A DNA stretch of 47,276 nucleotides, taken from contig JAJECT010000026.1 in NCBI GenBank assembly GCA_022821845.1, forward strand, positions 1 through 47,276. Reading direction: 5' to 3'. Positions within the stretch are counted from its first letter, which is position 1; each line of letters begins with the position of its first letter. Origin of the DNA: Rhodothermales bacterium (GTDB taxonomy: Bacteria > Bacteroidota > Rhodothermia > Rhodothermales > VXPQ01). The notes under the pieces are model-generated. The model did not search any database. It was not told the origin of the DNA and saw only the letters and a program-made list of their open reading frames with translations. Shown piece after piece: positions 25,343 through 34,096 of this stretch. The position numbers and the translations under genes are program-made.

Positions 25343-26728
25343 CTAACTGAAATCCTGCCCCAGCAAGACGGCGAGAATGATCGCCAGCACGGCTGCCGGC
25401 GCCACGTAGCGAATGAAAAATCGCCACGCGCCGTAGCGGAACCATGCCGGCTGGTTGCCATCCATCAGTTCTTCCATCGTGGCCTTGCGCGTCATGAACC
25501 AGCCCGCCGCGATCGCAACGGCCAGGCCGCCCGTAGGCAACATCCAGTTCGAAACGAAGTGGTCCGCAATGCTGAACCAGCCCGTCTTGCCAAAAGCGAC
25601 GATCGTGGAGAGGACGGGCGTGGAGCCGAAAGACAAGGCCGCGAAAATCGTGAATACGAAAATGGCGCCCCCCGAGGCCATCACGGCCTTCTGGCGCTTC
25701 ATCTCGCGCTCGTCTATCAGGTAACTGGTAACCACTTCAAGGAGCGAAATGGTGGACGTCAGCACCGCCAGCGCCACCAGCACATAGAACAACGGCCCCA
25801 GCACGACCCCGAAGGGCATTTCCGTATAGAACAATTCGGGAAGCGAGATGAAAAGCATGCCCACCGTGGAGCGTCCCACCTCTTCGTTCAGCCCGGCCAC
25901 CGAGAAAATGACCGAAAACATGATGATCGTGGCGACCAGCGCAATCAGCGTGTCGAACGCAACGATGGCGCCCGCCGATTTTACGATGGATTGCTTGCGC
26001 GAGATATAGGATCCATAGGTAATCATGGTCCCCATGCCCAGCGAGAGCGTGAAAAAGGAATGGCCCAGCGCTTCGAGCACGCCGCTCCATTCCAGTTCGG
26101 CGAAGCGGGGTTCGAAAATAAACTTCAGGGCCTCGCCCGAACCGCTCATGCCCAGCGCGCTCACGAGCAACAGGACAAGTATGACGAAAAGGACGGGCAA
26201 AAGAATCCTCGCCATCCGCTCGATGCCCTTCTGCACCCCGAAATACACCACGCCGATCGTGGCGACGCTGAACGCAAGCGAAAGCATGAGCTGAAGGCTT
26301 GCGTTGCCGACCTGTTCGCCGAAAAGGTCCCCGGCGGCAAGGTCCGCCGGAAAACCGCCAAAGGTCCAGCCGAAGGATTTCCAGAAATAAAAAAGCGACC
26401 AGCCGGCGATGACGGTGTAATAACTCAGCAAAATGAAGCCGCACAATACGCCCCACAGGCCCACCCACTTCCACGCCGGTCCCGCCATGTCCCTGAACGC
26501 CCCGACCACGCCCTTTTGACTCCGGCGGCCTATAAGCAACTCGGCCATCATAATGGGAAGGCCGACGGCGAGGATGCACGCAAGATACACGATGACAAAA
26601 GCGCCGCCATCGTTCTCCCAGGTGATAAAGGGAAATTTCCACAGGTTGCCCAGTCCAATGGCGCTGCCGGTAGCCGCCAGCACCAGGCCGAAATTGGAAC
26701 TCCAGGCGTCGCGTTCTTGCATTTCCAT
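25343..26728 (-). CDS. Neurotransmitter:sodium symporter family transporter
   Basis: This 461-residue, roughly 11-12-helix inner-membrane protein belongs to the NSS/SNF (LeuT-type) family, which imports amino acids or related amines with Na+. The first helix has GSAIGLGNLWKFPF, the family signature holding Na+- and substrate-binding unwound residues; GSYISRKQSIVKSAGAIVAFDTL and the FSVIFSVAGLNEEVG region also match. Bacterial members transport Trp, Leu, Tyr or others; the substrate is not readable here. It lies convergent to the nucleoside hydrolase (79-nt gap) and downstream of the DUF1080 gene. Confidence 0.9.
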   Translation of the reverse strand: MEMQERDAWSSNFGLVLAATGSAIGLGNLWKFPFITWENDGGAFVIVYLACILAVGLPIMMAELLIGRRSQKGVVGAFRDMAGPAWKWVGLWGVLCGFILLSYYTVIAGWSLFYFWKSFGWTFGGFPADLAAGDLFGEQVGNASLQLMLSLAFSVATIGVVYFGVQKGIERMARILLPVLFVILVLLLVSALGMSGSGEALKFIFEPRFAELEWSGVLEALGHSFFTLSLGMGTMITYGSYISRKQSIVKSAGAIVAFDTLIALVATIIMFSVIFSVAGLNEEVGRSTVGMLFISLPELFYTEMPFGVVLGPLFYVLVALAVLTSTISLLEVVTSYLIDEREMKRQKAVMASGGAIFVFTIFAALSFGSTPVLSTIVAFGKTGWFSIADHFVSNWMLPTGGLAVAIAAGWFMTRKATMEELMDGNQPAWFRYGAWRFFIRYVAPAAVLAIILAVLLGQDFS

Positions 26729-26801
26729 GTGCGTTGGTCAGAGCTTGCGCGGAAAAGGGGGGAATACAAAGAGAATATGGATAAATAATACGCTATCGCT
26801 T

Positions 26802-26818
26802 CGCGCTTCGCAAGCGCG
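26802..26818 (-). terminator. GC-rich hairpin in the gap between DUF1080 and NSS genes
   Basis: A perfect 7-bp stem (CGCGCTT with AAGCGCG, loop CGC) lies about 90 nt past the DUF1080 stop, in the 181-bp gap. It is followed on the minus strand by GATAGCGTATTATTTATCC, which is only weakly T-rich. It may end the DUF1080 transcript, but support is modest. Confidence 0.35.
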
Positions 26819-26909
26819 CGGCGCAAAACAAAAGCGCGGCGGCCCTGCCCGAAGCCATGCGAACGCGGCCCGAGGCGGACAGGGGACGCGCCGGGGACGC
26901 GAAAAGAAT

Positions 26910-27758
26910 CTATTCCTCGCCGAATTCCCGGACGCGGAGGTTCCGGAACCATACGTCGTCCCCATGATCCTGGAGTACGATATGTCCGACGCGCCGGTCG
27001 GCGAATCCCTCGATATCGGCGTACTTGCTGGCGGCCAGAAGCGAATCGAAGCGCGGGCTGTCCAGGTCGTATTCGACCACAAGGGCGCCGTTCAGCCAAT
27101 GCTCCCCATGCATTTCCCGGAACACGATGCGGCTCTCGTTCCATTCTCCCACGGGGTTGAGCGCCTTGGCGTCCCCCGCCGGAATCATGTCGTACAACGC
27201 CCCGGCCCGATGGGACGGCAATTCCGCGTCGGGATGCCGCTCGTCGTCCAGCACCTGATATTCGAACCCAAGCGCGGCGTACCGCGGCACATGCGACGTG
27301 GACAATTCCTCGGAGACGTTATACTTGACCCCGCTGTTCGCCCCTTCGGCTACTTTCCATTCGAAAGCGAACGCGAAATCCCCGAACGTTTCCGTGGTCA
27401 TCAAGTCGCCGCCCACAAGCGGCTGCCCGTCCGCAGCAACCGGAACGTGCCCGGAAGCCACCTTCCGGATGGTCCCCTCCTCGACTTGCCAATGGCCTTC
27501 GGGGACCGCCTCCTGGCCAAGGCCAATCCATCCGTCGAAGGTTTCTCCGTCGAAAAGCGGGCGCCAATCGTCCGGGGGCAGGTCGGCGGAAACGTCTGCG
27601 TCCGCCTGCGCCGTGTGAACCGGGGATTCGGCTTCCGCGCCAGAGCACGCGGCAAGGACAAGGGCAAGCGTCAGGATCAGCGTCGTCGCCAGCATGGGAA
27701 GACGTTGCGGCGCAGCGAGTCTGGAGGCGGCGGCAAGGATCGAAAAGGCGCGGGGCAT
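26910..27758 (-). CDS. DUF1080 (3-keto-disaccharide hydrolase-type) lipoprotein
   Basis: This 282-residue exported protein has a lipoprotein signal (LILTLALVLAAC) and one DUF1080 beta-sandwich: WRPLFDGETFDGWIG, the FGDFAFAFEWKVAEGANSGVKY core, then GALYDMIPAGDAKALNPVGEWNESRIVF and HIVLQDHGDDVWFRNLRVREF at the end. The family includes glycoside-binding and 3-keto-glycoside hydrolase proteins that often sit beside Gfo/Idh oxidoreductases, as at 35079 here. The ATG at 27756-27758 is used, though an ATG at 27695 (MLATTLIL) gives a more compact signal peptide and is a real alternative. Confidence 0.85.
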   Translation of the reverse strand: MPRAFSILAAASRLAAPQRLPMLATTLILTLALVLAACSGAEAESPVHTAQADADVSADLPPDDWRPLFDGETFDGWIGLGQEAVPEGHWQVEEGTIRKVASGHVPVAADGQPLVGGDLMTTETFGDFAFAFEWKVAEGANSGVKYNVSEELSTSHVPRYAALGFEYQVLDDERHPDAELPSHRAGALYDMIPAGDAKALNPVGEWNESRIVFREMHGEHWLNGALVVEYDLDSPRFDSLLAASKYADIEGFADRRVGHIVLQDHGDDVWFRNLRVREFGEE

Positions 27759-27868
27759 AACGGTAATGAGCGAATGGGTACGGAACGGGTTTGCGGCGCG
27801 GCGGCCTGCGGAATGTGAAATCTACTTTTTCCGGGGAGGATGTGCAAGGGGGGAGCTTTCTCGCGCCG

Positions 27869-29557
27869 CTACGTTTCGGGCGGGCGAGGATTGAGCAATG
27901 AGGAAATGCTGTCAAGCTTCTCGCATATCTCCGGGTGGATTTCGTCTTGTTTCATAGCGGAAGCCAAGAGATATAACTCCTTTTTCGGGGTGCTCCTGCC
28001 CAGTTTTTCGAATAAAGGCGCAAGAAATTCATCGCTTGCCTTAATACGCACGAGCGAAACGTGATCCCCAAAGAGGTCAGTCCCTGGCGGTACATGACGC
28101 CAGAATTCGTCATCGACCCGGGAGTGCATCAACGGAAAATCAGCGAATCGAAATCGTTTGATAGCCTCTGGATGCAAAAGGTAATTCTCAATTTCGTAGC
28201 GACGCCAACGCAGAATAAGCAAGCCCGCTTTTTGCATCTCCATGTCCGGCTCGTCGCGATTGTCTCCATCAAGCAAGCAAAGCGCGCGCAAATCAGGACA
28301 AACCGCCCGCATGGCAAAGAAATGCGCCTTGGCTTCGTTGAGTTTCCTGCCGCCAAGCACATGGACCCAAGGGCGTCCGAAGAAGCGTTGGGCCGGGTGA
28401 TCAAGTATGCGCGCCCACTCGCGCAGAATGCGCTCGTCGGCCTCGCTTTCCACATAAAGTGCGGCCCCAATTTCCTGGCCTAATAGCAGGTCCGTGGTGG
28501 TAATGCGCTTGAGCGCTTCGCGGAGTCGGTCGCGCTCGGTTTTGTCGGCAAGGGGCCGAGGCGCCCGACCAAAGAAACCAAGTACCCGTTCCGGCTCCGT
28601 TGAATCGAGAATAACTTCGGAGTGCGTTGCAAGAATGACTTGTCCTCTGCGCTCGTGGGCGACTTTCCGAACGAGATCGTACACTTGCCGTTGTAAAATA
28701 ATGTGCTGGTGGGCGTCTGGCTCGTCGAGCAACATTACCGTGGCGGGACGGGCGTACAAGAAGGCGAGCAGCAGAATCACTTGCAGCGTCCCGCTGCCGG
28801 CGTTTGAAAGATCCAGGGGCCGGGTGTGTCCCGGTTCCCGATATTCGCATACGATGTAAGGTTGGGCCGGCGAATAATTCGGCTTTATCAGTTCGATGCG
28901 AAAGAGATCGTTGACATGTCCCGCAAGCGCTGGCCAGTTTTTCTCGTCGTTGCTTGCGGCGACTTCCAGGAGAAGATTCCGCAGGATATCGCCCGGTCGT
29001 CCCTGGCCGATGAGCATATCTTGCATGCCCCGATCCCGGCGAGGCTCGTCGCGATCAATACCCGATAGAGGAGGTACATGCACAATGGAAAGATCACGGG
29101 CTCCCTTTGGAGGAAAGGCGCGTATCTCTTCGCGGCCAAGACTTTTTGCATTTTGGGGCCGGGCGTGAATCAACTCGGGGTTGCTATACTGGAGCTCGAG
29201 TCCGCATGTCCACGACGTATCGTTCGTTTTCCCTTCCACGACGATTTCGATCAACCGCCGCGCTCCGGACATGCCGGCGGGACCCGTTACTTTCCGGTCT
29301 TCCCACAGGAGATTCATTTCGCGGAGCGGAACCGCGGTGATATCGGCGCACGGAATAGCCACGCCCGAACGCTCGACGGCCCTTCCGCCCGCCCGTTGGG
29401 CAACCCAGCGGTCAAGCACAAACTTCCAAAGCGATATGGCCTGGAGCAGCGTTGATTTGCCCGCATTATTCGGCCCGGCAAGCACAACGGATTCCGCAAG
29501 GTCGAATTCCTGTTCGCGGAAACGCTTGAAGTTCCGAATCGTCAGTTTCTTGAGCAT
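27869..29557 (-). CDS. AAA ATPase with C-terminal TOPRIM-like domain (OLD/AbiLii-type, defence-like)
   Basis: The 562-residue protein has an SMC/ABC-like ATPase half (1-365): Walker A GPNNAGKSTLLQ (28-39), a signature-like LSNAGSGTLQVILLL, Walker B VMLLDEPDAHQH and the H-loop ILATHSEVI. Its C-terminal part (366-562) carries ALYVESEADERIL (the TOPRIM glutamate about 370), LCLLDGDNRDE (the acidic DxD about 430) and RYEIENYLLHPEAI. This is the plan of OLD-family nucleases and of fused AAA15-DUF4435 proteins. The ATG at 29555-29557 is used. The coding sequence looks less GC-rich than the flanks. No UvrD-type helicase (Gabija) or separate TOPRIM partner is adjacent. It probably acts in phage or DNA-damage defence; this is inference. 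Confidence 0.8.
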   Translation of the reverse strand: MLKKLTIRNFKRFREQEFDLAESVVLAGPNNAGKSTLLQAISLWKFVLDRWVAQRAGGRAVERSGVAIPCADITAVPLREMNLLWEDRKVTGPAGMSGARRLIEIVVEGKTNDTSWTCGLELQYSNPELIHARPQNAKSLGREEIRAFPPKGARDLSIVHVPPLSGIDRDEPRRDRGMQDMLIGQGRPGDILRNLLLEVAASNDEKNWPALAGHVNDLFRIELIKPNYSPAQPYIVCEYREPGHTRPLDLSNAGSGTLQVILLLAFLYARPATVMLLDEPDAHQHIILQRQVYDLVRKVAHERRGQVILATHSEVILDSTEPERVLGFFGRAPRPLADKTERDRLREALKRITTTDLLLGQEIGAALYVESEADERILREWARILDHPAQRFFGRPWVHVLGGRKLNEAKAHFFAMRAVCPDLRALCLLDGDNRDEPDMEMQKAGLLILRWRRYEIENYLLHPEAIKRFRFADFPLMHSRVDDEFWRHVPPGTDLFGDHVSLVRIKASDEFLAPLFEKLGRSTPKKELYLLASAMKQDEIHPEICEKLDSISSLLNPRPPET

Positions 29558-29675
29558 TACGATGTCCTGTTTGGCGCCGCCAGCAGCATGGCGTCGAGCA
29601 GGCGTTTTGCGTTGCACCCTTTAGGATAGAACGCGGAGAGCATGTTTGCAAGTCGGAGAAAATCAGCCCCACCCC

Positions 29676-30971
29676 TCAAAACCCGAAAACCTCCGGGAGC
29701 CACAAGCTGAGGCCCGGCACGTAGGTAACGATCATAAGCGCAAGAATCATGGCGACGTAAAGCGGCATAAGCGGCCGGATCGCCCGCGTAATGGGCACCC
29801 CCGCCACGCTGCACCCTACGAACAGCACGGTCCCTACGGGCGGCGTGCATATGCCTACGCAGAGATTCAGGACGATCACGACGCCGAAATGCACAGGATC
29901 CATCCCGAGCGCCGTAACGATGGGCAGGAAAATGGGCGTGAAAATAAGCACGGCGGGCGTAATGTCCATGAAGGTCCCCACGCACAGCAGCACAAGATTG
30001 ATGATCAGCAGAATGACGATGGGACTGTCGCTGAGCGCAACGAGCGTCGAAGCCACATTCTGGGGAATATTCTCGTAGGACATGGCCCAGGAAAGCCCCA
30101 TGGACGTGCCGACCAGCAGCATCACGACGGCGGTCGTGGAGGCGGACTGAAGCAAGATGGACGGCAAATCCTTCAGGGAAATTTCGCGGTACGACAGGGC
30201 CAGCGCCAGGGCGTAGACCACCGCCACCGCGCTTGCTTCGGTAGCCGTAAAAACGCCCGCCACAATGCCCCCGATCACCACGAACAGCAGAAAAAGGCTT
30301 GGAAGCGCGTCCAGGAATTTCCGCGCGGCGACGCGGGCGCGCACGCGATCCGAACGAGCGTATTTTCTGCGCCAGGCAATGAAGCCCGCCACCGCCATCA
30401 GGGCAAGACCCGTCAGAATGCCGGGCAGATAGCCCGCCAGAAAGAGCGCGGCGATGGACGCCCCGCCGCTCGCCAGCGAATACACGATGAGAATGTTGCT
30501 GGGCGGAATGACCAGGCCGGTGGTGGCCGCCGCAATGTTCACCGCGGCGCCGTACCCCTTGTCGTACCCGTCTTTTTCCATGCGCGGCGCCATGACGCCC
30601 CCCACGGCGGACGCCGCCGCCACCGCCGAGCCGGAAATCGCCCCGAAAAACATGGCGGCGACAATATTCACATGGGCCAGCGCGCCGGGCAACATGCCCA
30701 CCAGGCTTTTGGCGAAATCGATCAGGCGACGCGCAATGCCGCCCCGGTTCATGATCTGGCCCGCAAGAATAAAGAAGGGGATGGCCAGCAGCGCAAAACT
30801 GTCCAGCCCGGTGGCCATGCGCTGGGCGGCGGTCGTCAGGGCCGGACCGGGCGGAATGCTCAGCAGCAACGTGCACGCCGTCGCGATCCCGATACTGAAC
30901 GCCACGGGCACGCCGACGAGGAGCAACGCCAGAAAAACGACCGCCAGTATGAATACGCCTGCCAGTTCCAT
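29676..30971 (-). CDS. dctM: TRAP transporter large permease (DctM)
   Basis: This 431-residue protein has about 12 helices and the DctM look: FSIGIATACTLLLSIPPGPALTTAAQRMATGLDSFALLAIPFFILAG at the N-terminal end, MNRGGIARRLIDFAKSLVG, and GTFMDITPAVLIFTPIFLPI with VNLCVGICTPPVGT-like ending (here LNLCVGICTPPVGTVLFVG). It forms the Na+-driven membrane pump of a TRAP transporter with the small permease, whose stop is 3 nt upstream. The ligand is probably an organic acid or a sugar acid. It is the last gene of the trio. Confidence 0.92.
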   Translation of the reverse strand: MELAGVFILAVVFLALLLVGVPVAFSIGIATACTLLLSIPPGPALTTAAQRMATGLDSFALLAIPFFILAGQIMNRGGIARRLIDFAKSLVGMLPGALAHVNIVAAMFFGAISGSAVAAASAVGGVMAPRMEKDGYDKGYGAAVNIAAATTGLVIPPSNILIVYSLASGGASIAALFLAGYLPGILTGLALMAVAGFIAWRRKYARSDRVRARVAARKFLDALPSLFLLFVVIGGIVAGVFTATEASAVAVVYALALALSYREISLKDLPSILLQSASTTAVVMLLVGTSMGLSWAMSYENIPQNVASTLVALSDSPIVILLIINLVLLCVGTFMDITPAVLIFTPIFLPIVTALGMDPVHFGVVIVLNLCVGICTPPVGTVLFVGCSVAGVPITRAIRPLMPLYVAMILALMIVTYVPGLSLWLPEVFGF

Positions 30972-30974
30972 GTC

Positions 30975-31505
30975 TCAATCGATGGCGTATCGGTCGGGGG
31001 GACGTTTCGCGTCGGAATCGTCTTCGGAGGCCGTCCGGTTGCGCAAGCGATCCATGATCGACATCGCAGAATACAACGCAATCACCGCGCCGCTCAGCGG
31101 AATCGCCAGATACACATAGCCCAGGCGGACGCCCAGCGCGGCGGACGTTTGGTCCATGAGCAACGTCAAACTCATCAACCGAATCCCGCCGACCACCATG
31201 GCGAACACGGCGAAGAGCAGCGTCAGGCCGTCGATCGCGAGCGCAAGGATGCGGCGCCTGCGCCCGGACAACGCGGACGGCAGCAGGTCGATGGCAAGGT
31301 GCAGGCGCTTGCCCGCGGCGTATCCGGCGCCGATCAGCCCGATCCAGATAAGCAGGTAGCGCGCCAGTTCTTCCGTCCATGCGCTGGGGTCGTTGAGCGC
31401 CCAGCGCGTAAAAACCTGCCATAGCACATTGACAAGCGCCAATGACATCAGCCCCACCAGAAACCACGCCAGGCCTTTATCCATGGCGCGACGCAACGCA
31501 TCCAT
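30975..31505 (-). CDS. dctQ: TRAP transporter small permease (DctQ)
   Basis: The 176-residue protein has four membrane segments and the DctQ motif RWALNDPSAWTEELARYLLIWIGLIGAGYA. It pairs with DctM. A good Shine-Dalgarno (GGGAGGTG) precedes the ATG at 31503-31505, and the start overlaps the dctP stop by one base (TAATG). A longer frame extends back to 31817 but runs through dctP and lacks coding character. The charged C-terminal tail (RTASEDDSDAKRPPDR) is not conserved. Confidence 0.9.
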   Translation of the reverse strand: MDALRRAMDKGLAWFLVGLMSLALVNVLWQVFTRWALNDPSAWTEELARYLLIWIGLIGAGYAAGKRLHLAIDLLPSALSGRRRRILALAIDGLTLLFAVFAMVVGGIRLMSLTLLMDQTSAALGVRLGYVYLAIPLSGAVIALYSAMSIMDRLRNRTASEDDSDAKRPPDRYAID

Positions 31506-32482
31506 TATTTCACCTCCCGAATGCGGTCGACGAGCGACCGGATGACCGGATCCTCCCGATACGTCTCGTACATGGAGGCGACCCCCTCCGCAAAGGGCGC
31601 GATATCGGGTTCGATGATTTCCACGCCCGCCTCGCGCACCGCCGCCAGCGAGGCGTTCACAGATTCGGCCCACAGCGCGCGCTGACGCGACGCGGATTCC
31701 AGGGCCGCCTCCCGGAGCCACCCGCGTTGCCGCTCCGTCAAACTGTTCCAGAGCGTCATGCTGACCAGCACCACGTCGGGCACCGCCGTGTGCGCATCCA
31801 GCGTGTAATATTTGCACACTTCGTAATGCCCGGAAAGATAGAACGACGGCGGATTATTCTCCGCGCCGTCCACCACCCCCTGCTGAAGCGCCGTGTACAA
31901 CTCGCCCCAGGCTATCGGCGTGGGAGAACCGCCCAGCGCCTGCACCATGCGCATGGCCACCGGACTTTCCTGCACCCGGATTTTCAGCCCTTGCAGATCG
32001 GCGGGCGCATGCACCGGGCGCGTTTTCGTGTAAAAACTGCGCGTACCGGCGTCGTAATACGTCAAGCCGCGCAAACCGAACTCCTGCCCGCTGGCCAGAA
32101 TATCCCGGCCCACCGCGCTATTCCAGAAAACCTCGAAACGGTGTCGTTCGTCCCGAAAGAGATACGGCAGCCCCAGCACCTGGTATTCCGGAACGAATCC
32201 TTCCAGCGCCGCGGACGACACCTTGGTCATGCCAACGCTCCCGATTTGCAAAAGCTCCAGCAATTCGCGCTCGGTGCCGAGTTGCTGGCTGGGATAAATG
32301 TCCACCCGCATCGCGCCGCCGGACTTCTCGGCAAGCCGTTCGCCAAGGTACTCCATGGCCTGATGGACAGAATGCGACGCATCCAGGCCGTGCCCCATTT
32401 TGATGACGACGACGTCAGATCGAGAACCGCACGCCGACAGGCATAGCGCCGCAATCAACCACCAGGGTTTCGCAAATCGCAC
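31505..32482 (-). CDS. dctP: TRAP transporter periplasmic binding protein (DctP), lipoprotein
   Basis: This 325-residue binding protein begins with a lipoprotein signal (MRFAKPWWLIAALCLSAC). Mature sequence has IKMGHGLDASHSVHQAMEYLGERLAEKSGG, YPSQQLGTERELLELLQIG, the acid-binding KIRVQESPVAMRMVQALG with its conserved Arg, and VVDGAENNPPSFY, all DctP hallmarks. It delivers a carboxylated ligand to DctQM. It starts the dctPQM run; 146 bp separate it from the divergent sulfatase at 32629. Gut and marine relatives take up sugar acids such as uronates, which would suit this region, but the ligand is unproven. Confidence 0.92.
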   Translation of the reverse strand: MRFAKPWWLIAALCLSACGSRSDVVVIKMGHGLDASHSVHQAMEYLGERLAEKSGGAMRVDIYPSQQLGTERELLELLQIGSVGMTKVSSAALEGFVPEYQVLGLPYLFRDERHRFEVFWNSAVGRDILASGQEFGLRGLTYYDAGTRSFYTKTRPVHAPADLQGLKIRVQESPVAMRMVQALGGSPTPIAWGELYTALQQGVVDGAENNPPSFYLSGHYEVCKYYTLDAHTAVPDVVLVSMTLWNSLTERQRGWLREAALESASRQRALWAESVNASLAAVREAGVEIIEPDIAPFAEGVASMYETYREDPVIRSLVDRIREVK

Positions 32483-32628
32483 GAATTCGAATCGTAAACG
32501 AGTGATGCAGTATCTTTTTGGAGTCGTACCGCCCGAGACGCCTTAAAGACGCCTTGCAAGCAGTTTCGGGAAATTACGGCATACGCGAGACATAAACAGA
32601 CGCTCCTTCAACTTTTGCACCCCGGCTC

Positions 32629-34095
32629 ATGTCCCGAAATTTCCTCTCCGCCACCCTGTTGCTTGCCACAGCTATGAGCATCGCGGCCTGCGGCGAAGCG
32701 CCCGCGCCCGCCGCCCCGCCCAACTTCGTCCTTCTCGTGGCCGACGATATGGGATGGGAAGACGCCTCGCCCTATGGCCATCCTTCCATCCAGACGCCGA
32801 ATCTCCAGCGACTGGCCAACCAGGGCATGCGCTTCGACCATGCCTTCGTCGCCACCAGTTCGTGCAGCCCCAGCCGGGCTTCCATCCTGACCGGGAAATA
32901 CCCGCACCAGACCGGCGCCGAACAACTGCACTGGCCCTTGCCTGAGGACCAGACCACGTTCGCAGACCTGCTCCGGGAGGCTGGATACTGGACCGCCTCG
33001 GCAGGCAAATGGCATCTGGGCGACGCCGCCGTAGCGCGATTCGATCTGGTTATCCAGGGGGGCGGCGAGCGCACCACGGACGCAGCGAACGAAAACGAAC
33101 GGATGCCGGGCGGCGGATACGCCAGCGGCGCCGGGGCATGGGTAAACGCCCTGAAGCAGCGGCCCGAAGGCCAGCCCTTCCTTGCATGGCTTTCCTCGTT
33201 CGATCCCCATCGCCCCTACGAGGAGGGCATTCTCGACACCCCGCATACCCTTGAGGATGTGGTCGTTCCCGCCTATCTGCCCGACACGCCGGAAGTACGA
33301 AAAGACCTGGCGTTGTACTATGACGAAATTGCCCGGCTGGACCACTATGTCGGCAGCGTACTGGACGAACTGGACCGACAGCAGATCGCGGAAAACACGT
33401 TCGTACTGTTCATAAGCGACAACGGAGCGCCGTTTCCCCGCGCCAAGACCACGGTGTACGACAGCGGCGTTCGCACCCCGTGGATCGTGCGTTTTCCGGC
33501 AAGGGTGGAGGCAGGCTCCGCGACGGCCAGCCTCGTAAGCGCCGTGGACCTTGCCCCCACGCTGCTGGACCTTGCCGGCCTGGAAAGTCCCTCTTCGTTC
33601 GAGGGGCAAAGTATCGCGCCCATACTCGACGATCCGTCCGCCGTCGTGCGCGATCACATCTTTGCCGAAAAAAACTGGCACGACTTCGACGACCGCGTAC
33701 GCGCAGTACGCGACAGCCGTTACAAGTATATCCGGAATTTTTACGCGGACATTCCCAATGGGCCGCCGGCGGACGCCATCCGGGGGGACACGTTCCAGAA
33801 AATGCGGGCGCTCCGGGACGAAGGCGCCCTGACCCCGCAGCAACACATCGTATTCGACGTCCCGCGGCCGGAAGAAGAGTTGTATCTGGTCGCAGACGAC
33901 CCGCAGGAACTGTATGACGTGTCGCAGGACCCCGCGCACGCCGAAGCCCTTGAACGCCTGCGCGGCGCGCTGGACACTTGGATGGAAACAACGGGCGACA
34001 CAAGTCCGGCGGAACGCACGCTGGACGAATACGACCGCGAAACCGGCGACGCCCTTCCGAATCGGACCTTCGGGCGCATGCCGCCCGACAGGTAA
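32629..34095 (+). CDS. Sulfatase (type I, formylglycine), lipoprotein-like
   Basis: This 488-residue exported enzyme has a signal ending in a lipobox (SIAAC, Cys21). The metal-binding Asp39-Asp40 (LLVADDMGWED) is followed by the formylglycine motif C79-S-P-S-R with ILTG after it, then SAGKWHLG (Lys127, His129) and FISDNGAPFPRAKTTVYDSGVRTPW. It hydrolyses sulfate esters, probably on polysaccharides. An anaerobic or FGE-type maturase is needed and is not seen in this window. It converges on the PIG-L gene with 1 nt between stops. Substrate family cannot be assigned by eye. Confidence 0.92.
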   Translation: MSRNFLSATLLLATAMSIAACGEAPAPAAPPNFVLLVADDMGWEDASPYGHPSIQTPNLQRLANQGMRFDHAFVATSSCSPSRASILTGKYPHQTGAEQLHWPLPEDQTTFADLLREAGYWTASAGKWHLGDAAVARFDLVIQGGGERTTDAANENERMPGGGYASGAGAWVNALKQRPEGQPFLAWLSSFDPHRPYEEGILDTPHTLEDVVVPAYLPDTPEVRKDLALYYDEIARLDHYVGSVLDELDRQQIAENTFVLFISDNGAPFPRAKTTVYDSGVRTPWIVRFPARVEAGSATASLVSAVDLAPTLLDLAGLESPSSFEGQSIAPILDDPSAVVRDHIFAEKNWHDFDDRVRAVRDSRYKYIRNFYADIPNGPPADAIRGDTFQKMRALRDEGALTPQQHIVFDVPRPEEELYLVADDPQELYDVSQDPAHAEALERLRGALDTWMETTGDTSPAERTLDEYDRETGDALPNRTFGRMPPDR

Positions 34096-34096
34096 A

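Noticed and set aside
22886-27775. Shared TTACCGTTATG around two start codons (MetB-type and DUF1080)
   Set aside because: Ten or eleven matching bases at two starts can arise by chance; no third site was found.
27869-29557. Gabija system
   Set aside because: The ATPase/TOPRIM protein resembles GajA, but no UvrD-type GajB gene is adjacent on either side.
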